Positions 17,054 through 25,200 of a stretch of 52,199 nucleotides of DNA are shown here, one piece after another (the first letter of the stretch is position 1; every line of letters starts with the position of its first letter). Location of the stretch: positions 1 to 52,199 of the forward strand of contig JAFTDR010000167.1 of assembly GCA_017454105.1 (NCBI GenBank), written 5' to 3'. The notes under the pieces are model-generated. The model worked only from the letters and a program-made list of their open reading frames with translations. It was not told the DNA's origin and made no database searches. This DNA comes from Desulfovibrionaceae bacterium (GTDB lineage Bacteria; Desulfobacterota; Desulfovibrionia; Desulfovibrionales; Desulfovibrionaceae). The translations under genes and the position numbers were made by a program.

Positions 17054-17617
17054 ATGTCTTTTTTTTCAGCGCTTGCGGGATTGTTCAGACAGAAGAAAGA
17101 GACGCCTGTTCTGTCCGGTTCCTTTTTTACTTTTCAAAGTACTGGGGATGTGATGCGCGCAGAGCGCGTGTTGCGCGAGGCTGGCTTTGCCGTTGAGGTC
17201 AAGGGCCCGCCCCCTTGGCTTCAGACAGGCTGCGATATGGTTCTTGTCTGTGATTGTGTGCAGGAGGTGGGCATTCGGCGCGTTCTTGAGGAGAACCATG
17301 TCCCGCCTGAGCAGGTCTATCCGGTTAGTGAGGCAATGCTTGCGCCGGTTTCCCTTGTCTCTGTGACGGATTTCGGCGACTGGTTTATGGTCAAGGCGGC
17401 CAATATGAAGATCACTGTGGCCTACGACACAGGGTGTATTGTCAATGTTTCTGGCGGCGGCTGTCCAGATGTGCCCTATCTTGCTGGGCTTCTCCTTGGC
17501 CAGTCTATTGACACGGCAGAGGAACCGAGGCTTGGCGGAAAGACCCTCTGCTCGTATGCGCTGCAAAAGGCATTTGAGGAGGCTCGACGGCTGTGGCGAA
17601 CTCATCATGGCTCATAG
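17054..17617 (+). CDS. DUF3343 (putative Se/S carrier-like) protein with a C-terminal extra domain
   Basis: The first 95 or so residues match the DUF3343 / Se-S carrier-like family: FFTFQSTGDVMRAERVLREAG is its usual opening and VCDCVQEVGI carries the cysteine region. The protein is 187 residues, about twice the single-domain length. The rest includes AYDTGCIVNVSGGGCPDVPYL, also cysteine- and glycine-rich. The family name comes from its frequent location with YedE, YedF and selenium genes. The ATG at 17054 was chosen for TAGGAG just upstream. It overlaps the next gene by 25 bp. Confidence 0.75.
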   Translation: MSFFSALAGLFRQKKETPVLSGSFFTFQSTGDVMRAERVLREAGFAVEVKGPPPWLQTGCDMVLVCDCVQEVGIRRVLEENHVPPEQVYPVSEAMLAPVSLVSVTDFGDWFMVKAANMKITVAYDTGCIVNVSGGGCPDVPYLAGLLLGQSIDTAEEPRLGGKTLCSYALQKAFEEARRLWRTHHGS

Positions 17618-18471
17618 TTGGCACAATCCCAGACGAGTCCCTGCCCATTCTTTTTGGTCAGGTCAGCTGGAAGGATGGCATTGTGCGTGTCGGAGAAAAC
17701 GCTCTTCCCCTAGGCCGAGGCACAGCCGCGCTCCTTGCGGCGCAGGCGAGCGCGTGTTCTGCACTTGGGTGTGAGGCCCCCTATGCCTGGCTTGTCGGGG
17801 ACACGGGTTCTGGCAAAAAAAGCAGAATGCTCTATGCGAATATTGTCGAAGAAAGTGAGCGACTTGGCTTTCAGGGAATTACCTTCCACTATGCCTATCC
17901 GGATGTCGACTGGCATAACCGCATTTTGCTAGCGCTTGAGCGTGTGGATCCTCGGCCCATGCTTGTTGCGGACGCGGGCTTCATGTATGTTGCGAAAATG
18001 AGCGGCTATGCGGCGTCCTACGATCTGTTTACTCCGGATCTTGGGGAACTCGCTTATCTCGCCGATCCCTTAGCCCCCCATCCCTTCTACACGCGCGGCT
18101 TTCTTTTTGCCGAGGCTTGCGATCTCACAAAGCTTGTCGACCGCGCCTATCAGGACAGCAATGCCGCATCCTGGCTTATTGTCAAAGGGAAGGTCGATCA
18201 TATTGTCCACAAGGGCACAGTTGTCGCAACAATCAGCGAGCCCAATGTGCCGGCAATGGAGGCGATAGGCGGGACAGGCGATCTTGTGACAGGGCTAGTG
18301 AGTGCGCATCTCGCCTTTGGGCTTCCCATGCGCGAGGCCTGCGTCCGCGCATGCACCTGCGCGCGCACAATGGGTACACTCGCCAACACAAGTCCAGCAA
18401 GCCAGATAGGGGATCTGCTCCCTCATCTCCCAGAAGCCCTCGCCTGTTGGGATGAGCCTGCGGCCAAGTGA
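17593..18471 (+). CDS. Ribokinase-fold protein resembling NAD(P)HX dehydratase / sugar kinases
   Basis: This 292-residue protein of the ribokinase-like superfamily has the anion-hole and catalytic-base motif GGTGDLVTG near residue 225. TPDLGELAYL in the middle resembles the TPNxGE motif of YjeF-type NAD(P)H-hydrate dehydratases. It starts with GTG at 17593, preceded by GAGGAGG inside the DUF3343 gene, so it overlaps that gene and is likely co-translated. The location suggests a link to the YedE/TusA module. The substrate is unknown, and a true NAD(P)HX repair enzyme usually carries an epimerase domain or sits elsewhere. Confidence 0.7.
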   Translation: MANSSWLIVGTIPDESLPILFGQVSWKDGIVRVGENALPLGRGTAALLAAQASACSALGCEAPYAWLVGDTGSGKKSRMLYANIVEESERLGFQGITFHYAYPDVDWHNRILLALERVDPRPMLVADAGFMYVAKMSGYAASYDLFTPDLGELAYLADPLAPHPFYTRGFLFAEACDLTKLVDRAYQDSNAASWLIVKGKVDHIVHKGTVVATISEPNVPAMEAIGGTGDLVTGLVSAHLAFGLPMREACVRACTCARTMGTLANTSPASQIGDLLPHLPEALACWDEPAAK

Positions 18472-18509
18472 GTCCTGGCTCTTTTGCGTTTTGCATGGCA
18501 ATTGAGATG

Positions 18510-18613
18510 CTTAGGCCGCACTTGTTTGCCTTTGAGTGAGAAAGAAGTGTGCCCTCACTTGCCCGCAACTTGGGTTCCCTTCGCAGGGAAGGATCGTTGT
18601 GAGGCCAAGGAGT
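18510..18613. repeat. Divergent repeat pair (GGGAAAATC family)
   Basis: The right arm 18586-18613 reads GGGAAGGATCGTTGTGAGGC then CAAGGAGT. It matches 32738-32767 and the minus strand of 49091-49113. A weaker left partner, CTTAGGCCGCACTTG, is at 18510-18524. A small TTCCCT-TCGC-AGGGAA hairpin sits at 18575-18590. Confidence 0.55.
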
Positions 18614-18711
18614 GTGGTCTGAAAAAAAGGCGTACTGAGCGTTGGAAATGTCAGACTCAGTGCGGACATACCGTTCGCAAAGAAGTCGCTTTGGAGTACA
18701 AGAAAAACAAT

Positions 18712-18743
18712 AAGAGCCCCTGATCGAATAATCAGGGGCTCTT
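18712..18743 (-). terminator. Terminator of the tRNA gene
   Basis: AAGAGCCCCTGAT and ATCAGGGGCTCTT form a perfect 13-bp stem with a six-base loop. On the minus strand it is followed by ATTGTTTTTC. It lies 12 bp after the tRNA 3' end. Confidence 0.85.
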
Positions 18744-18755
18744 GTCAGTGGGTGG

Positions 18756-18831
18756 TGGTGGGCCTGCCAGGACTTGAACCTGGAACACTCCGGTTATGAG
18801 CCGGGGGCTCTACCTATTGAGCTACAGGCCC
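18756..18831 (-). tRNA. tRNA with CAT anticodon (elongator Met, or Ile2)
   Basis: The minus strand folds into a full 76-nt cloverleaf: acceptor GGGCCTG/CAGGCCC with discriminator A and encoded CCA, D-arm GCTC/GAGC, anticodon loop CTCATAA, and T-arm CCAGG-TTCAAGT-CCTGG. The lowest pair of the anticodon stem is a C-A mismatch. A CAT anticodon fits elongator tRNA-Met, but tRNA-Ile2, in which C34 is changed to lysidine, has the same loop. Sequence alone does not settle it. Confidence 0.92.
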
Positions 18832-18871
18832 AGTAGGAACTAGATACTCTTTTCGGCGGGGGCCGTCAAGT

Positions 18872-20032
18872 CTATAATGCGTTGCCAGCATTCAATGTTT
18901 CAATTTGTTCGTTGATCGCATTTTGCAGCTGATTTGGCAGGCCCATAATTTCGACATTGAGGAATCCGCGGACAATGGTGCTTGTGGCCTCATCCTCATC
19001 AAGGCCTCGGGCCATAAGGTATTCTATTTCCTCTTGGGCAATCTTGCCGACCGCGGCTTCGTGCGAGAGTTCGACACCGTCGCATTCGCTGTAGAGTTCA
19101 GGGATTGTATGGACGCTGCCACCGCCAAGGAGGAGGCCCTTACACTCAAGATGGCCCTTCACTGGGGTTGCGTAGGCGCCGATAAAGCCACGGTTGATCA
19201 CCTTGCCACCAGTAGTCACAACGCGGGCTATGACTTCGCCCCGTGTCTTTTGGGCGTTCAGCTCAATGCGGTTGCCGCAGTCAAGATTTGAGCCCTCTGG
19301 CGCGACAATGACGGAATTAAAGCGCGCGACAGCGCCTGCGCCGTTTAACTTGATTGTGGGATACATGGATAGATCGCCCACGGTTTTGAGCAGAATATAA
19401 TTGCTCTGAAACTCGCCCCCCTCCTCGACAATACCTGCCGTTTTTGGCCGCACAACCACATTGTCGCCCCAGTTGTGGACCATGGTGAAGGTGAGTTTTC
19501 CGCCTTTTTCCACATAGAATTCCGTGAGCCCTAAGTGCAGGGCCTCTTCATGGGCGCTTTGGGTTGCGCAGCCATTTAAGATGTGGACTTCTGCCCCCTC
19601 CTCAACAATGACGATATTGTGGATGCTTTGGCCTACCCGCGCACCCTTCATAAACATACAGGATTGGAGCGGATCGTGCAGGCGCACGCCTTTTTTTGCC
19701 CGAACGAAATAGCCGCCGTGCAGTGTTTCGTGGGCTTTTCTTAGGATATCGTCCGCATCAGGGTTCAAGAGTTTCCAGAAGTAGTTTGGCAGACCGTCGA
19801 ATTTTTTGAGTGCTGCCTTGATGCTCATAAGCTCAAGGCCGTCTCTTTGTGAGTCGCAGTGGACGTCTTCGCGGTTGATCTGCATAAAGGAGCCGCTGAC
19901 AGAGTTGTTTGTGACGTCAATGCCTGCACCGAGGAGGCGGACTTGATCCATTTTCGGGAGAAGACCGAGATTGGCAATCTGTCCCGTTTCTTCACCTTGG
20001 GTGAAGGAATAGCGCGAGAGATCGAGACTCAT
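18872..20032 (-). CDS. sufB: SufB/SufD-family Fe-S cluster scaffold protein
   Basis: This 386-residue SufBD-family protein forms a right-handed beta-helix core with SufC, on which Fe-S clusters are built. The C-terminal ELYSECDGVELSHEAAVGKI carries the conserved Cys and His region of SufB/D, followed by a helical tail (EYLMARGLDEDEA). The start at 20032 has GGAGGG upstream and overlaps the sufC stop by four bases (ATGA). There is only one SufB/D gene and no SufE, SufS or SufU nearby. It therefore resembles the minimal SufBC system of archaea and many anaerobes. Confidence 0.9.
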   Translation of the reverse strand: MSLDLSRYSFTQGEETGQIANLGLLPKMDQVRLLGAGIDVTNNSVSGSFMQINREDVHCDSQRDGLELMSIKAALKKFDGLPNYFWKLLNPDADDILRKAHETLHGGYFVRAKKGVRLHDPLQSCMFMKGARVGQSIHNIVIVEEGAEVHILNGCATQSAHEEALHLGLTEFYVEKGGKLTFTMVHNWGDNVVVRPKTAGIVEEGGEFQSNYILLKTVGDLSMYPTIKLNGAGAVARFNSVIVAPEGSNLDCGNRIELNAQKTRGEVIARVVTTGGKVINRGFIGAYATPVKGHLECKGLLLGGGSVHTIPELYSECDGVELSHEAAVGKIAQEEIEYLMARGLDEDEATSTIVRGFLNVEIMGLPNQLQNAINEQIETLNAGNAL

Positions 20033-20811
20033 GCCGTGCCCTCCATTTTTTTGAGATCTGTTGAGAGACAGCGCAGGCATTCCTGGTAGCCGTGCTTCTG
20101 GATGTGCTTGAGTATGTCGTGGGGATTGGCCTCACAGCAGAGTTTGCCGTGGTAGAGGACCTGGCCTCTGTGCGCTGTGATGTATTGCAGAATATAGCCT
20201 GTGTGGGTGATGATAAGGCCGCATGTCTGGCGTTTTCTGCCCTGCTCGCGCAGCGAGGCTTGTTTGTCGCCTGCGCCCTCAAGCAGCTCATGAACCGTTG
20301 TGCCGACAAGCTGCATGTTTTCCAGATCAACGCCGCTCTCAGGCTCGTCAAAGAGAATGAGATCCGGCTGCTGGGCCATGAGCTGCAGAAGTTCTGAGCG
20401 CTTGATCTCGCCTCCTGAGAAGCCAGCGTTCACATCGCGTCCTAAGAACGAGTCGAAATTGAGTCGCTTGGCAAGATCCGGCACATCGATGTCGCGGTCT
20501 CTTGCACACAGCTCAACCAGTTTCCCTGTAGGCAAACCGTGAATTGTGGGTGGCCTCTGAAAGGAGATGCCTATGCCAAGCCTGGCCCGTTCATACATGG
20601 GGGCATAGGTTATGTCCTCTCCCTTGAAACGGATTGAGCCCTTGGTTACGACGTAGTTTGAGACGCCCATGATTGTCATAAGGAGCGATGTCTTTCCAGA
20701 GCCGTTTGGGCCAAAGAGAATGAAATTCTCGCCGGCATTGACCGTCAGGTTGAGGCCGTTTAAGACGGGGTTTCCGTCGATTGTGACATGCAGATCGCGT
20801 ATTTCAAGCAT
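20029..20811 (-). CDS. sufC: SufC, ABC-type ATPase for Fe-S cluster assembly
   Basis: This 260-residue cytoplasmic ABC ATPase has FGPNGSGKTSLL (Walker A), FSGGEIKRSELLQL (signature) and DLILFDEPESGVDLENM (Walker B plus D-loop, the SufC form). It powers the SufB-type scaffold encoded next. The start at 20811 overlaps the stop of the upstream small gene (ATGCTTGA). A longer in-frame start eight residues upstream is possible but lacks family similarity. Confidence 0.94.
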   Translation of the reverse strand: MLEIRDLHVTIDGNPVLNGLNLTVNAGENFILFGPNGSGKTSLLMTIMGVSNYVVTKGSIRFKGEDITYAPMYERARLGIGISFQRPPTIHGLPTGKLVELCARDRDIDVPDLAKRLNFDSFLGRDVNAGFSGGEIKRSELLQLMAQQPDLILFDEPESGVDLENMQLVGTTVHELLEGAGDKQASLREQGRKRQTCGLIITHTGYILQYITAHRGQVLYHGKLCCEANPHDILKHIQKHGYQECLRCLSTDLKKMEGTA

Positions 20812-21139
20812 GATGGTTCTCGCAGTCGCAGTCATCGTCCAGATAGTGTAGCACCGTGAGATGGAGGTGATCTAGAAGATGAGTTAGGAAATCGATGCAT
20901 TCCTCGCCAACAGCGCGGCCTATGAGGCTTACGACGAATTCGGCGCGTTTTGCCGAGAGCAGAGCGTCGTAGCCTTGGTCTGCGCTCACAGGAATTGCCT
21001 TGATGGATTGGTCAAAGGCGATCAGTTCCTCGATAGTCACATTCTTGATGGGTTGGATTTGACCGTCAATATACACCAGGTCATCGCGCAGTTCGAGAAT
21101 AACGTCCTGACCGTCAAGTGTTGCGAGACAGAGTTCCAT
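20804..21139 (-). CDS. Unrecognised 111-residue acidic protein at the head of the suf operon
   Basis: This soluble protein was not recognised. It begins MELCLATLDGQDVILELRDD and ends in DDDCDCENHHA, a short Cys/His/Asp-rich tail that could hold metal. It is the first gene of the unit with sufC and sufB, overlapping sufC by eight bases. A role in cluster assembly or in iron/redox sensing (as for regulators such as SufR) is inferred only from position; no DNA-binding helix was identified. It diverges from hldD by 55 bp. Confidence 0.75.
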   Translation of the reverse strand: MELCLATLDGQDVILELRDDLVYIDGQIQPIKNVTIEELIAFDQSIKAIPVSADQGYDALLSAKRAEFVVSLIGRAVGEECIDFLTHLLDHLHLTVLHYLDDDCDCENHHA

Positions 21140-21194
21140 AGCGTGGGGCCTTTTTTACACAAAACGCATGACGCTGCGTTTCACGGGAGTTTAT

Positions 21195-22163
21195 ATGATC
21201 GTAATTACCGGAGGAGCGGGTTTTATTGGGAGCGTTCTGCTTGCCAAGCTGAACAGCATGGGGTGCGACGACATCATAGTTGTCGACAATCTCGGGAGTA
21301 CCGAAAAATGGCGCAATTTGGTTAAGCGCTCCTATAGGACCTATATCCACAGGGATGCTTTTTTCGAAGAACTGTCCACGTCGAGCCTAAAAGATGTCAC
21401 AGCCATCGTCCACCTTGGCGCCTGCTCCTCGACAACAGAGCGGGACTGCGATTTTTTGTACAGGAACAATGTCCTCTACACAAAAAAGCTCTGCACCTAT
21501 GCGCTTGAGCGGGGGATTCGGATAATTATCGCAAGCTCCGCTGCGACCTATGGCGACGGAAGTCAAGGCTTCGTTGACGATCCAACTGAGCTTGCGAAAC
21601 TTCGGCCGCTTAATATGTACGGCTACTCAAAGCATCTTGTTGACAGGTGGCTTTGGGACAATAGGCTGCTCGACTCTGTTGCGAGCCTGAAATTTTTCAA
21701 TGTCTACGGGCCAAACGAATACCATAAAGGCGATATGCAAAGCGTTGTTGCAAAGGCCTATGGGCAGATTATGCGCCACGGCTCCCTGGCCCTTTTTGCC
21801 TCGACTCATCCAGACATTGCGGATGGCGAGCAGAAGCGCGATTTTGTCTATGTGAAAGACTGCGCAGAGCTTATTGTCTGGCTGCTTAAGACGCCCTCTC
21901 TGTGCGGGATCCACAATGTCGGGACTGGGAAGGCCAGAAGTTTTAACGACTTAGGGCGGGCCGTTTTTTCGGCCCTTGAGCGGGAATGCTCGATAACCTA
22001 TATCCCCATGCCCGAGACCCTTGCGGGCAAGTATCAGAACTACACGTGCGCGGATATGTCCTGGCTTGAGGGGCTTGGCGCACCGGTACACATGCGCGAT
22101 CTTGAAGAGGGCGTGCGCGATTATGTGTGCGGCTATCTCGGGACAGCCGATCCCTACGTGTAA
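21195..22163 (+). CDS. hldD: ADP-L-glycero-D-manno-heptose 6-epimerase (HldD/RfaD)
   Basis: This extended short-chain dehydrogenase of 322 residues makes the heptose precursor of lipopolysaccharide inner core, which indicates a Gram-negative cell. It begins MIVITGGAGFIGS with the NADP fold. MYGYSKHLVDRW has the catalytic Tyr-x3-Lys, NVYGPNEYHKGDMQSVV is a strong HldD signature, and DFVYVKD follows. The start at 21195 follows CGGGAG; an upstream in-frame Met adds nine residues without a ribosome-binding site. Confidence 0.92.
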   Translation: MIVITGGAGFIGSVLLAKLNSMGCDDIIVVDNLGSTEKWRNLVKRSYRTYIHRDAFFEELSTSSLKDVTAIVHLGACSSTTERDCDFLYRNNVLYTKKLCTYALERGIRIIIASSAATYGDGSQGFVDDPTELAKLRPLNMYGYSKHLVDRWLWDNRLLDSVASLKFFNVYGPNEYHKGDMQSVVAKAYGQIMRHGSLALFASTHPDIADGEQKRDFVYVKDCAELIVWLLKTPSLCGIHNVGTGKARSFNDLGRAVFSALERECSITYIPMPETLAGKYQNYTCADMSWLEGLGAPVHMRDLEEGVRDYVCGYLGTADPYV

Positions 22164-22168
22164 GCTAA

Positions 22169-22208
22169 GGCCGCCATCAGCCCGCGCATGCGCACGCTGA
22201 TGGCGGCC
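22169..22208. terminator. Hairpin between convergent hldD and glycogen operon
   Basis: GGCCGCCATCAGC (22169-22181) and GCTGATGGCGGCC (22196-22208) form a perfect 13-bp stem. It fills the 54 bp between two convergent stops. T-tracts are weak on either strand, so it is a likely but non-canonical bidirectional terminator. Confidence 0.7.
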
Positions 22209-22217
22209 AAAAGACCC

Positions 22218-25200
22218 TTATGCCCAGAGCATGAGACCAGTTTCAAGCGGTGAAGAGAGGCCTGGATGCACCGGAACGACCCGGATGCCATAACTGTAGT
22301 GGCCGTTCTTTGTCGGCGTATAGGTTATGCTGTAATCCATGCCCTCGTTCTCGGTCGGCTGCGCGTTGAGCGGAAGAACAGTCGGCGTTGAGAGGAAGTT
22401 GCCTGTCCCATGGACAAGGCCGATCACAAGCTGCACTTCGATTTCCTCGGCCTTCATTTCTCCTAAGTGGAGGTGGAGGTTCACGGTGATGGGCTCACCG
22501 CAGAGCATGGTGAAGCCGTCCGCACCGCGGATCTCGATATGCTCCACATTGACGGAGGCGAAGCGGCTTGGGAGATCCTGTTCCCACTGGGTGAGTTCAT
22601 GCAAAAGCTGCCAGTGGTTTTCGGCGAGTCTGTCGCGGCGCTTGGCTGCCGGCAGATAGCCCTTGCTTAAGTAGTCGCGCAGCATGCGCGCGGAATTGTA
22701 CATGGCTGTCAAGCTCTTCATCGAATTCTTGGACACCTGAATCCAGCGGGCTGGAAGCTTGTGTTCGTCGACTTCGTGATAGAGCGGGATAACCACGTTT
22801 TCCAGGAGACTGTAGAGGGACTCGGCGTCCGCGTAGTCGTTCTGCGCGTCCTTCGGCAGTTCCTCTTTGACAACAGGACCGATTGTCCAGCCATTTCTGC
22901 GGTTGTAGCCCTCGCACCACCAACCATCGGAGATGCTTAAGTTGACACCGCCGTTTACAGGAAGCTTCATGCCACTTGTGCCTGAGGCTTCGTAGGGACG
23001 GCGCGGGGTGTTCAGCCACACATCGCAGCCCTGTGAGAGGAAGCGGGAAATACCGATATTGTAGTCCTCGATGAAGAAGATCTTGCCTAAGAAGCGGGGC
23101 TCGCAGCAAGACTGCACGACTTTCTGGATTAAGTCGTTGCCCGCCTCATCCGCCGGATGGGCCTTACCGGCAAAGACAAAGATGACCGGACGGCTTGTGT
23201 CGTTCAAAATCTTGGCCAGCCTGTCAAGGTCAGCAAAGAGGAGAGTTGCGCGCTTGTAGGGGGCAAAGCGTCGGGCAAAGCCGATAATGAGCGTGCTTGG
23301 ATGGAGGAGACGCTCCATAGCCTTGATCTTGCTTGTGCCCATGTTGAACTTCTGCGCAAAATCAAGAACATTTTCGCGGATAAAGTTCAACAGCTCTTCT
23401 TTCTGGGCCATCTTGACAGCCCAGTACTCCTCGTTCGGGATCTCGTCGATTTTGTTCCAGATCGGGGATTCGGGTGAGGCGTGGATCCAGTCTTTGCCAA
23501 GATACTGGGTCAGCAGTTCCTCCATCTGTATGCCGACATAGGAGGGTGTGTGGACACCGTTGGTCACATAGGTGATCGGCACTTCTGTTAAGGGCAGGTT
23601 CTTCCAAAGCTTGTACCACATATGGCAGGCGACGACGCCGTGGAGGCGGCTTACGCCATTGGCCCAGTGGGAGAAGCGCAGGGCAAGAACTGTCATTTCG
23701 AAACTCTGCGGATTCGAGCCTTCCATCTGTCCTAATTGGACAAATTGCTGCCAGGAGAGTCCAAGCTTTGAGGCGGCCTCGCCCAGGTAGCGCTGCATAA
23801 GATCGACAGAGAAGGCTTCGTTGCCTGCGGCAACGGGGGTATGCGTTGTGAACAGAGTGTTCGAGCAGACACGGTTTGTCGCTTCCGCATAGCTCATGCC
23901 GCTCGCCATGCACTCCATTAAACGCTCGATCACAAGCAGGGCCGAGTGGCCTTCGTTCATGTGGTAGACATGCGGCTCAAGGTCCAGTTTGCGCAGAAGG
24001 CGTATGCCACCTATGCCGAGAATGATTTCCTGAAGCAGGCGGGTCTCTCTGTCGCCAACATAGAGGTTCGCTGTGATCTCGCGGTCTTCGGGAGTGTTTT
24101 TCTCGACATCGCTATCCATAAGGTAGAGCGGAATGCGGCCGACCTGGATCTTCCAGATGCGCGCATGCAGCGAGCGGCCAGGCAACTGGAGAGTGATATA
24201 GAGCGGGTCGCCGTCATCGTCCAGAACGGGGGTAATCGGCAGGTGAGCAAATTTGTTCACCGTGTAGCGGGCGACCTGGCGGCCTGAGATGTCAATATAC
24301 TGGCTGAAATAGCCCTTGCGGTAGAGGAGGCCAATGCCGATTAAGGGAATTGCGAGGTCCGAGGCCGATTTTAAGTGGTCGCCAGAGAGGACACCTAGAC
24401 CGCCGGAATAGATCGGCACGGATTCGTTTAAGCCGTATTCTGTTGAGAAATAGGCTATCGGATGCTTGGGGGTCACATGTTTGGACTGGGCGTGAAGAGG
24501 CTGGGCCATGTAGTTGTCAAAAGCGCCTACGACCTCGTAGTAGCTCTTCATGTAGTCCTTGTTGTTCATCATGGCGTTTAAACGCTCAGGATCGGTCTCC
24601 TCAAGGACCTGGATGGGATTGTGGGTTTTCTCCCAGGTCTGGGGATTCAGATCGCTAAAGAGCATTTTCGCCTTATTGTTCCAGCACCACCACAGGTTGC
24701 GCGAGAGATCGCGCAGTCTGACAAGGGGCTTGGGAATCTCGGCAACAGCGAGAATGGAGCGGAGGAAGGGGGTCACCGAGGAAGACGCCATAAGGACGCG
24801 GTTTAATTCATCCTTACTTGCTGTTGGCCGATCAACGCGCGAGTCCACCTTGCTTAAGGCGAGCGAGAAGGCTTCGCAGTAGCGGTCAAAGAACTCGTTC
24901 CAGTCGGTCTTTTCAGCAAGACGTCGTGCCGATGTCTTCCACGTATCCATCTCTTCCTTGCTGCAGGTCGTAATCGAGAGGATTTTCTCGTGGAGCATGG
25001 CTACGGATTCGTCAAAGCTGTGGCCGCGTCTTGGAAGGACGGTGACGCCAGGGCAGTTCTCGCCTGTCTCCTGCATCGAGTTCTTAGCCCAAATGCCGAA
25101 GCCTGAGAGATCCGTTGTGATTGTCGGCACTGCCCAAGCGGCGCATTCCTGCGGTGTGTAGCCCCAGGGTTCGTACCAGGACGGGAAGCAGCCGGCATCG

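Noticed and set aside
18484..18723. Plus-strand 79-residue frame with CEAKECG and WKCQTQCG resembling a zinc ribbon
   Set aside because: It covers a repeat copy and ends in the tRNA terminator, with no ribosome-binding site. A transposase remnant cannot be excluded but is not supported.
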